From JABDAD01 sp964409695 (GTDB lineage: Bacteria > Pseudomonadota > Alphaproteobacteria > Rickettsiales > Rickettsiaceae): DNA of 31,930 nucleotides. Position 1 is the first letter of the stretch. Each line of letters opens with the position of its first letter. Below the pieces are notes generated by a model that ran no database searches, was not told the DNA's origin, and saw only the letters and a list, made by a program, of their open reading frames with translations. The stretch covers positions 1-31,930 of the forward strand of contig CAYPDX010000008.1 in the NCBI GenBank assembly GCA_964409695.1, read 5' to 3'. A program made the position numbers and the translations under genes. Below, piece by piece: positions 25,769 to 31,930 of the stretch.

Positions 25769-26764
25769 CTACATAAGTTCTTTTTGTCCTGTAGCGTATA
25801 AAATCACACCAGCTAATATAAAAGCAAAAAACTGGTGAAATAGTGCTGTGGTTAGCGGCACCTGATTTACCAAAGTAGAAATACCAAGATAGATTTGGAT
25901 GAATAAAGAGCTGAAGATTACTAGTGCTAAGAGATATTGTCGGTTTTTAATTAATCTAATAATCATAAACACAACGAATATAGATAGAATATAGGCGCAG
26001 ATTCGATGCAAGAATTGTACAATCGCTGGATTATATAGATATTCTGATAGACTAATCTCGAACATTTCATTCGGCAAAAAACTTCCACTCATTAATGGGA
26101 ATTCATTATATATTTGTCCGGCATTAAGTCCTGCTACAAGCCCTCCAAGAGCTATCTGAAGAATAGCTATAATTAATGTTATAGCATTTTCCATTTTTAA
26201 ATGATCCAAACGATTGGATATTTTCATTGCTTGCAAAATAAGAATCAAATACATGGTTAGTGCAAAAAGTAAATGTATTGTAAGTCTAAAATGGCTAACA
26301 TGAGGCGATGACGATAGGCCACTTTTTACCATATACCAGCCCATTATCCCCTGGCATAATCCAAGAATCGAAACAATCATTACGGTTTTTTTTGTGTCTC
26401 TATCAAATTTATCAAGATACCAAAAAACTAGAGCGGGAACAAAGAATACTAGAGCCGTAATCCTTCCTGCAAGCCTGTGAATAAATTCAAGCCAGAAAAT
26501 TTTTTTAAAACCATCAATATTCATTGTATTATTGATAATTTTAAACTCTGGAGATTGTTGGTATTTTCCAAATTCATTTATCCAATCCTGTTCTGAAAGT
26601 GGAGGGATAATACCTGTAATAGGTTTCCATTCAACAATAGATAAGCCAGAGTTGGTAAGGCGCGTGGCTCCGCCAATAGAAACCATAATTAGGATCATTA
26701 CAATTGATGTTACTATCCAGTAAAAAACAATGTTGCTTGGTGGGATTTGTGAATCAGAATTCAT
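25769..26764 (-). CDS. ctaA: Heme A synthase (COX15/CtaA)
   Basis: CtaA oxidises heme O to heme A for aa3-type cytochrome oxidase. The 331-residue protein has about eight membrane helices. It shows the family blocks GGATRLTNSGLSIVEWKPITG (28-48) and the heme-ligand histidines in EFIHRLAGR, SHFRLTIHLL, QFLHRICAY and ALFHQFFAF. It fits the alphaproteobacterial/mitochondrial COX15 type. It implies aerobic respiration with a heme A oxidase. It runs opposite to its neighbours and diverges from the small gene at 26837. Confidence 0.96.
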   Translation of the reverse strand: MNSDSQIPPSNIVFYWIVTSIVMILIMVSIGGATRLTNSGLSIVEWKPITGIIPPLSEQDWINEFGKYQQSPEFKIINNTMNIDGFKKIFWLEFIHRLAGRITALVFFVPALVFWYLDKFDRDTKKTVMIVSILGLCQGIMGWYMVKSGLSSSPHVSHFRLTIHLLFALTMYLILILQAMKISNRLDHLKMENAITLIIAILQIALGGLVAGLNAGQIYNEFPLMSGSFLPNEMFEISLSEYLYNPAIVQFLHRICAYILSIFVVFMIIRLIKNRQYLLALVIFSSLFIQIYLGISTLVNQVPLTTALFHQFFAFILAGVILYATGQKELM

Positions 26765-26836
26765 TTTAATTGTTTAATTTTATCTTGAGTATATTATCAG
26801 GAATCACTTATTTGTATAGTATTACTGAGGAAAAAT

Positions 26837-27133
26837 ATGTTTATAGCAATAGTAGCAAGAGCCTTCTCTACAAAAAAACCTACTATATCAGCATTTTTGA
26901 AGGCTGCGCAGGGTATGGCTTTGTCAGAAGCTGTTGCAAAGTTTGGAGAATACCAAAAATTGCAAGAACTTGAACAGGCTAAACAAGTTGAAGAGAAAAA
27001 TAATATAGAGAGTAGAGTGGTTCAAGACACGCATTCATATCATATTGCTAATAACTTGTTTACGACTTTAGAAGATGGGGCTTGTAGTATTTTGGGCGTA
27101 GCTTGCTCAGAGGAGAAAGAAGATCTAGAGTAA
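26837..27133 (+). CDS. Small protein of unknown function (98 residues)
   Basis: A ribosome-binding site (TGAGGAAA) six to seven bases ahead of the ATG supports this frame. The protein starts with a short hydrophobic stretch (MFIAIVARAF). A helical, charged middle (about 35-60, FGEYQKLQELEQAKQVEEK) may form a coiled coil, and a C-terminal part has two cysteines (CSILGVAC). I do not recognise it. It lies between divergent ctaA and rpoZ, in the same direction as rpoZ. An overlapping frame from 26770 is a shadow. Confidence 0.7.
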   Translation: MFIAIVARAFSTKKPTISAFLKAAQGMALSEAVAKFGEYQKLQELEQAKQVEEKNNIESRVVQDTHSYHIANNLFTTLEDGACSILGVACSEEKEDLE

Positions 27134-27226
27134 TCTTATTGCAATTTATAGTAAAATAATATAGAGTGCTGCAATAGGGATACCTAATATAGTTTCAGAA
27201 ATATAATTTGATTGAAGTGAAATAAT

Positions 27227-27622
27227 ATGGCAAGAGTTACAGTTGAAGATTGCGTTGGTGAAGGCAAAACAGAGAATAGATTTGAATTAGCTATTTTAGC
27301 TTCTCAAAGAGCAAGAGATATTCATTCAGGAGCTGTAATCACAGTGCCTGTAGATAATGATAAAAAAACAGTTATTGCTTTGAAAGAAATTGCTGCTGGC
27401 AATATAAAAATTGATGAGCTTAGAGCAAGATTTGTAAATTCACTACATCCACAATCTGCTCTTAACACATTAGATGAAGAGTCTGATATGGTTGATAAAG
27501 ATTTCGAACAGGAATTTATAGCAGATGAATCAGAATTTGGCCTTACTGAAGATCAAATGAGTGTTGATGAAGATATACTTTCTTTTGAAGATATCGATAT
27601 CGAGGATGATAAAAAAATCTAA
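27227..27622 (+). CDS. rpoZ: RNA polymerase omega subunit
   Basis: Omega helps assemble RNA polymerase and mediates part of the ppGpp response. The 131-residue protein starts MARVTVEDCVGEGKTENRFEL and has the ASQRARDIHSGA block (26-37), both diagnostic. A long acidic tail (about 80-131, rich in Asp and Glu) is typical of alphaproteobacterial omega. It precedes spoT by 12 bases; the rpoZ-spoT order is widely conserved and fits omega's role in ppGpp sensing. Confidence 0.96.
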   Translation: MARVTVEDCVGEGKTENRFELAILASQRARDIHSGAVITVPVDNDKKTVIALKEIAAGNIKIDELRARFVNSLHPQSALNTLDEESDMVDKDFEQEFIADESEFGLTEDQMSVDEDILSFEDIDIEDDKKI

Positions 27623-27634
27623 TGAGTTTATAGA

Positions 27635-29768
27635 ATGCCTATCCGTAAGCATCTTATTGAAAAAATAAAAGCAAACGGGCAGAATTTTGATTTAAAACTT
27701 ATCGAAAAAGCTCTAGATTTAGCTTATAAATATCACGGAAAGCAGACTAGAGCTTCCGGAGAACCTTATATAACACACCCAATAGCAGTTGCTGAAATTA
27801 TAGTGGATATGAATTTAGATTCAGCATCTGTTATTACTGCATTGCTTCATGATACTGTTGAAGATACAGATCTAACTATAGAGCAAGTTGAAGAGGAATT
27901 CGGTAAAGATGTAGCAAGTCTTGTAGCTGGTGTAACCAAGCTTACAAGGCTTGAATTTAAGTCTGATCAAATAAAACAAGCAGAGAATTTTCGTAAATTA
28001 TTGCTTGCAATGAGCGAAGATATAAGAGTTTTGCTTGTTAAACTTGCTGATCGTTTACATAATATGAGGACGATTGATTTCCTGCCTTCTGAAGAAAAAA
28101 GACAAAAAATTTCCCTTGAAACAATGGAGATATATGCTCCTCTAGCTGAAAGAATAGGAATGCACCAGTGTAAAACTGAATTGCAGGATATAGCTTTTAG
28201 AATCTTATACCCAAATGTTAGAGAATCCATATTATCAAGGCTTAATGAGATTGCAGAAAATGGTTCTGAGTTAATTGAAAAAATTATAATAGAGCTTGGT
28301 AATCACTTAAAAGAAGCCTCAATCGATAATAAAATATTTGGCAGGCAGAAAACACCACATTCTATCTGGATGAAGATGAAGCAGAAAAATGTTGGTTTTG
28401 ATCAATTGTCAGACATAATAGCATTTAGAATTGTAGTTCATACTGTGCAAGATTGTTACAGAGCCCTTGGAGTTATTCATACAAGTTACAAAATGGTGCC
28501 AGGTAGTTTTCAGGATTTTATAAGTACGCCAAAAAACAATGGTTATCAATCAATGCATACTGTAGTTATTGGCCCTCTTAAGCAAAGAATTGAAATACAG
28601 ATAAGAACAGAGGAAATGCATGAAATTGCAGAGCTTGGTGTTGCTGCTCACTGGAAATATAAGCAGCAATATAATGCTCCTGATGGAAAGCAATTTAGGT
28701 GGATAAGAGAGTTACTGCACATTCTAGACCAAGCTAAGGATCCAGAAGAATTTATTTCTAACACTAAACTTGCAATGTATTATGATCAGGTTTTTTGTTT
28801 TACTCCAAAAGGAAAGCTTATAGCCCTACCTAAGGGCGCGACAGCAGTAGATTTTGCTTATAGTGTTCACTCAAAGGTTGGGTTTCATTGTGCCGGGGTT
28901 AAAATTAACGGAAATGTTGAAACTCTCAGAAAAGAACTTAGAAATGGCGATCAAGTAGAGATTATTACAAATAAAACTCAAGTTCCAGACCCAGCTTGGG
29001 AAGAGTTCGTGATTACAGGAAGGGCGCGCGCTGAGATAAAGAAATATGTTCGTCAACAAAGAATAGAACAATGCTCAATTTTAGGAAAAGATATGCTAGA
29101 AATGGCATTTAAAAATGTTGGGTTAGAGTTAACTAAAGAGCACCTAAAAAAAGCAGAAAATGAGTTCAAAAAAACTTCTGCAGAAGATTTATTCTGTGCA
29201 GTTGGGGAGGGGATTATCCCACGAGATGATGTTGTAAAACTTTTTAAACTTCCAGCAACTTCGCTGGTTGAGAAATTATCTATATTCAAGTTTAAAAAGC
29301 CAATAAAATCCAATGAAGCTATTTCAATAAAAGGTCTTGTGCCAGGTATGGCAATACATTACGCCGTATGTTGTCATCCAATTCCAGGGGATAATATTGT
29401 AGGTGTGATGCATGCGGGGAAGGGAATAACAATACATGTAGATGGTTGTGATTATCTTAAGCATCTAGATAAGAATGATTTTGATACGATACCGCTTAGN
29501 NNNNNNNNNGGATACAGGAAGTGAAAATCAAATATTTATAACAAGAATTATGGTCAAAATTTTAAACACACCAGGCGGTCTTGCAGTTTTGGCGATTGAG
29601 CTAGCAAAGGAAAAAAGCAATGTGGCTAATTTTAAAATTTTAAATAGAAATAAAGATTTTTTCGAAGTACTAGTTGATATAGAAGTAAATAGTGTAGAGC
29701 ATTTGCTTGATGTAATTGAGCATTTGAAGATGAAGCAGGAGATTATTCAGATAGAACGCCACAAATAA
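27635..29768 (+). CDS. spoT: Bifunctional (p)ppGpp synthetase/hydrolase, full length with a short assembly gap
   Basis: The protein makes and breaks ppGpp. Domains in order: HD hydrolase (about 25-180; His48, HDTVED 72-77, ADRLHNMRT 138-146), synthetase (about 235-345; GRQKTPHSIW, NNGYQSMHT 301-309, QIRTEEMHE 322-330, AAHWKYK), TGS (about 385-450, VFCFTPKGKLIALPKGAT) and a helical region. After the N run comes a C-terminal ACT domain (RIMVKILNTPGGLAVLAIELAKE). The two sides of the gap are in different frames, which would be repaired by a gap length divisible by three. So I read one gene, not two. Intact hydrolase and synthetase motifs are notable, since spoT genes are fragmented in Rickettsia. 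It starts 12 bases after rpoZ. Confidence 0.93.
29500..29509. other. Assembly gap of 10 N inside spoT
   Basis: Ten N between the helical region and the ACT domain of spoT. A true length divisible by three restores the reading frame, so the placeholder length is wrong by at least one base. Confidence 0.99.
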
Positions 29769-29769
29769 A

Positions 29770-29893
29770 CCAAGCTCTGAAATTGAGATTTATAGAAGCG
29801 ATTATTGCGAGATCTTAAGTGCTCACTTATGAAGTATAAGTTCCGTGCTTTCGACTCTTAAATCGCTTCTATAAACTCAATTTGAGTGCTTGG
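29770..29893. repeat. Palindromic repeat, family B, copy 1
   Basis: A 124-base element begins CCAAGCTCTGAAATTGAG one base after the spoT stop and ends CTCAATTTGAGTGCTTGG. The arms pair over about 33 bases (to tatagaagcgatt / aatcgcttctata) with three or four differences. The centre contains cttatgaagtataag, itself palindromic. It can fold into one long hairpin in RNA. Confidence 0.85.
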
Positions 29894-29945
29894 TAGTTTT
29901 TTGTTTTTCCAAGAAATTCCTAGCTTATAAATAGGTTTTTCTAAT
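29894..29945. repeat. Half copy of repeat family A
   Basis: The stretch tttgtttttccaagaaattc then ctagcttataaataggttt matches only the right half of repeat A (tttgtttcgcctagaaatcc, ctagctagaaatcggttt). It is joined directly to the end of repeat B copy 1, the same B-then-A order as at 30395-30637. Confidence 0.55.
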
Positions 29946-29953
29946 AAGGCACA

Positions 29954-29980
29954 GTCATCCCGGCCTTGAGCCTGGATGAC
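29954..29980. repeat. Family C palindromic repeat upstream of acpS
   Basis: Arms GTCATCC (29954-29960) and GGATGAC (29974-29980) around cggccttgagcct. This is the familiar gtcatccc...cttga...ggatgac type. It lies 40 bases ahead of the acpS start and may end upstream transcription or be a passenger. Confidence 0.6.
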
Positions 29981-30020
29981 GGTGTTTTGGAGAGCGTGCT
30001 CATTACAAAAAAGGAATAAT

Positions 30021-30407
30021 ATGATTATTGGTGTTGGTTGCGATATAGTAGACTCTCGTAGAATTAAAAAACTATATGAGAAAAACCCAGAAATACTCCT
30101 AGCTAGGATTCTATCAACAAAAGAAAAAGCAAGATTTGCTTCATTTGAGGCAAATTCGAAAAAACAAATCTCATATTTAGCAAAGCGATTCGCGTCAAAA
30201 GAGGCTTTGTCAAAAGCTTTTGGCCTGGGGCTAGGAAGGGAGTTGTCATTTATAGATATAGTGGTATGTAATGACGAAAACGGCGCTCCATATATAGAAT
30301 TGCCAGAAGATTTTTCTTATAAAGGATATAAGGATTTAAAAATTGATATATCGATTTCGGATGAGTGGCCTATGGCCGTTGCCTTCGTCATAGTCACCAA
30401 GCTCTGA
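30021..30407 (+). CDS. acpS: Holo-[acyl-carrier-protein] synthase
   Basis: AcpS moves 4'-phosphopantetheine from CoA to acyl carrier protein. The 128-residue protein starts MIIGVGCDIVDSRRI with Asp8, and has Glu61 in KRFASKEALSKAFG, the magnesium-binding residues. The final block reads ISISDEWPMAVAFVI, where the family usually has SHE or SHD; Asp in place of His is a mild oddity. I start at ATG 30021, with AAGGA seven bases ahead; the frame is open back to 29976 but that part is repeat-derived. The last three codons and the stop lie inside repeat B copy 2. The rpoZ-spoT-acpS order matches other alphaproteobacteria. Confidence 0.93.
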   Translation: MIIGVGCDIVDSRRIKKLYEKNPEILLARILSTKEKARFASFEANSKKQISYLAKRFASKEALSKAFGLGLGRELSFIDIVVCNDENGAPYIELPEDFSYKGYKDLKIDISISDEWPMAVAFVIVTKL

Positions 30408-30524
30408 AATTGAGTTTCTAGAAGAAATTTTGCGTAAGTCGCTCTCCTCACGTATGAAGTATACGCTGCGGGAGCTTTGTTACTTGAATTTACTTCTATA
30501 AATCTCAATTTGAGAGCTTGGTGT
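30395..30524. repeat. Palindromic repeat, family B, copy 2, overlapping the end of acpS
   Basis: The left arm begins CACCAAGCTCTGAAATTGAG and the right arm ends CTCAATTTGAGAGCTTGGTG, pairing over 20 bases with one mismatch. The centre (tcacgtatgaagtatacgctgcgggag) differs from copy 1 but keeps the tatgaagtata core. The left arm codes for Thr-Lys-Leu-stop of acpS (TGA, 30405-30407). Confidence 0.85.
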
Positions 30525-30637
30525 GGTTTTTAGCTGTAATTTCTGCGTCAAAACTTCGCCTGCGATGCTCACTCATAAAGGATGAGCTGCGCTTCTCGGC
30601 CTCGTTTTTCCTATAAATTCCTGGCTATAAACCACAC
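30521..30637. repeat. Palindromic repeat, family A, diverged copy 3
   Basis: The arms GTGTGGTTTTTAGC (from 30521) and GGCTATAAACCACAC (to 30637) pair over about 23 bases. The inside (aatttctgcgtcaaaacttc, tgctcactcataaaggatg, cctataaattcctggct) follows the family A order seen at 19372-19728. Its outer arm is shared with the end of repeat B copy 2, so the elements are nested. A further B-like scrap (atatgaagtatacgctgct) lies at about 30661-30679. Confidence 0.75.
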
Positions 30638-30690
30638 TTGCCTCTTTAACTTCCACACGCATATGAAGTATACGCTGCTCTCTTAAAAAG

Positions 30691-30723
30691 ACTAGATCCC
30701 GCGCTGAACGCGGGATAACTAGT
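30691..30723. terminator. Family C hairpin, likely bidirectional terminator between acpS side and the Ala-rich gene
   Basis: Arms ACTAGATCCCGCG and CGCGGGATAACTAGT pair almost perfectly around a 5-base loop (ctgaa). It lies between the convergent acpS region and the end of the 295-residue gene. The stem is GC-rich but has no clear T run, so termination is inferred from place and stability. Confidence 0.6.
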
Positions 30724-30762
30724 TATGGGTTTTTCGCTCCATTGTGATGACAGGATAATGAA

Positions 30763-31650
30763 TTATGCTGAAAGCTCATCATGATGAGCACCAGTTGCGT
30801 CACCCATAACGTTGACATCTACATGTTGAACATCAGTGCTTTGGTGAGTAGGAGCATCTTTTGCTTCTCCAGTAGTAACTGAATCCAACATAGTTGACAC
30901 TGCAACAGCATCCGCTATTGTTGCTGTGGCCGCAGCAGCCTTAGCAGCTGCTATATTATCATTATGAGTTTGTAATAGTACTTGGCCAAATGCATCTGGG
31001 TGTTTTGAGAGAGCTTTTTTTTGATCAGGAGTTAGGGCTGATTCTTTAATAGCTTTCATAACAGCGGTTTTTACATCTTTATCTGGTATTACATTAAGTG
31101 AATTAGAATTTGTTAGGTCTACGGTCGCCGCGCCGGAGGCCTTCGCTGCATCTATAATTAGTTTCGTATTATTTAAAAACATAGTAGCTGATATAATTGG
31201 TGCTGATATTGGAGCGCCGGATACTGGAGCCGGCAGCGCAGCCTTAGCTTCTGCGCCTATGGCTGAAATAACAGTAGTAGCATCGCTCTTTGGTGCAAGA
31301 GCAAGAGCTATATCGGCTCCAGTTGTAACTAAGCCTTGTGCTGCTTGTAGATTTGGTGATAGTGTCGTAGCTAGCTGCACTTCTGTTATAGCTGTTGTCG
31401 TTAGTGTAGTAAGTGTTTGTATCTGGGTAGACGTAAGACTTGCAAGTACTTCCTTGTCTGTTCTGCTTAGTTTACTATTCTGAATCAATGAATCCATCGC
31501 AGCTCCTGCCGCGGCGGAGCCAACAGCGATACCAGCATTTAGAAATGGTGCAAGGCATGCAAAGGCTTGCGCGCAGCCAGATGGAGCTTTTGGAACATTT
31601 CCAGCTGTTATGGATATAGGAGCTGGATCATCTTTTGGTTTTCCCGACAT
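30763..31650 (-). CDS. Orphan Ala/Thr-rich protein of 295 residues, function unknown
   Basis: The frame is long, has an ATG and reads without stops through a region of richer G+C than its neighbours. The protein is about a fifth to a quarter Ala with much Thr, Ser and Val, and almost no aromatic residues. Residues 24-56 (GCAQAFACLAPFLNAGIAVG and on) form a hydrophobic, Ala/Gly-rich stretch that might enter a membrane. Helical repeats follow (IDAAKASGAATVDL, NIAAAKAAAATATIADAVAVS). The tail is acidic and His-rich (HVDVNVMGDATGAHHDELSA). No signal peptide is clear and I recognise no domain. It stands alone between a repeat cluster and tRNA-Gly, where lepB or rnc might be expected after acpS. 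A secreted effector or surface protein is possible but unproven. Confidence 0.75.
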   Translation of the reverse strand: MSGKPKDDPAPISITAGNVPKAPSGCAQAFACLAPFLNAGIAVGSAAAGAAMDSLIQNSKLSRTDKEVLASLTSTQIQTLTTLTTTAITEVQLATTLSPNLQAAQGLVTTGADIALALAPKSDATTVISAIGAEAKAALPAPVSGAPISAPIISATMFLNNTKLIIDAAKASGAATVDLTNSNSLNVIPDKDVKTAVMKAIKESALTPDQKKALSKHPDAFGQVLLQTHNDNIAAAKAAAATATIADAVAVSTMLDSVTTGEAKDAPTHQSTDVQHVDVNVMGDATGAHHDELSA

Positions 31651-31857
31651 AATAATATACCTTTTTTATAAATTGAAAATAAATCAGAATTTTATGCTAT
31701 TTGATTGAAATATATTTGTAAACTACAATTTATAGTTGAAATGAAAAAAAGAGAATTTTTAGTAGAAACTATGCTGATTTTTCAAAAATGGGAAGATATA
31801 GATATTTTGTGGTGATAAATTAAGAGAATTATTTAGGCAATATGGACCGTAATAAAA

Positions 31858-31930
31858 TGGAGCGGGTGAAGGGATTCGAACCCTCGACTTCGACCTTGGC
31901 AAGGTAGCGCTCTACCCCTGAGCTACACCC
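31858..31930 (-). tRNA. tRNA-Gly (anticodon GCC), 5' end outside the window
   Basis: The reverse strand reads GGGTGTAGCTCAGGGGTAGAGC, an anticodon loop TTGCCAA (GCC), a T arm GAGGG-TTCGAAT-CCCTT, then CACCCGC, discriminator T and CCA. The acceptor pairing shows that the first two bases (GC) lie beyond the window end. The 207 bases between it and the Ala-rich gene are AT-rich and hold nothing else I can name. Confidence 0.93.

Noticed and set aside
26770..26973. A + strand 67-codon frame overlapping the 98-residue gene
   Set aside because: It has no ribosome-binding site, whereas the 26837 frame has TGAGGAAA at good spacing.
29475..29768. A separate 97-residue gene with an ACT domain
   Set aside because: It is the end of spoT; the frame change comes from the arbitrary 10-N gap, and its first residues are an out-of-frame read of spoT.
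29976..30020. Longer acpS start giving 15 extra residues
   Set aside because: This part is repeat C-derived, and the family begins at MIIGVGCDIV with its own ribosome-binding site.

Overview
The window is an AT-rich stretch of a bacterial chromosome from a draft assembly with three runs of N. It looks alphaproteobacterial and most like Rickettsiales. The evidence is the order ctpA / divergent polysaccharide deacetylase / rppH and rpoZ / spoT / acpS, a MipZ-type ParA ATPase, COX15-type CtaA, a PleC-like kinase, a compact coding layout with overlapping genes, several decaying genes, and many short palindromic intergenic repeats like the Rickettsia palindromic elements. Family and genus cannot be fixed from the sequence alone.

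Left part (1-7.3 kb): a decayed fragment at the edge; an Nfu-type Fe-S scaffold and tRNA-Leu; a leftward ctpA-deacetylase-rppH operon whose middle gene carries an in-frame stop; tRNA-Cys followed by clpP; and the rightward ubiquinone genes ubiE and ubiB, closed by a strong bidirectional hairpin. Middle (7.3-19.4 kb): an alpha/beta hydrolase diverges from two overlapping glycosyltransferase genes of lipopolysaccharide type. Next come a broken ATPase remnant, mipZ overlapping pepA, a P-loop/DUF4143 ATPase, cysS, a PleC-like sensor kinase overlapping or abutting rpe, and an alphaproteobacterial methyltransferase of unknown substrate.

Repeat island (19.37-20.07 kb): two copies of a palindromic repeat (family A) flank a 100-N gap and are followed by an orphan, frameshifted Phd-type antitoxin. 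Right part (20-29.8 kb): lptD diverges from xseA, which is coupled to a TraX-like membrane protein. Then come tRNA-Arg (5' end in a gap), a BON lipoprotein, pgsA, ctaA on the opposite strand, a small unknown protein, rpoZ, and full-length spoT broken only by a 10-N gap. Far right (29.77-31.93 kb): acpS sits between two copies of a second palindromic repeat (family B), one of which supplies the acpS stop codon. A further repeat cluster, an orphan Ala/Thr-rich 295-residue protein and a tRNA-Gly cut by the window edge follow.

Together the genes cover envelope building (LptD, glycosyltransferases, PgsA, CtpA, BON lipoprotein), respiration (ubiquinone, heme A), the stringent response, cell division placement and proteolysis. 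LptD plus LPS-type glycosyltransferases suggest an LPS-bearing outer membrane, unlike Anaplasma/Ehrlichia/Wolbachia. No clear new defence or mobile system is visible. The most unusual items are the palindromic repeat families, the repeat-derived end of acpS, the nonsense codon in the deacetylase, a hairpin that could hide the pepA ribosome-binding site, and the orphan Ala-rich protein.
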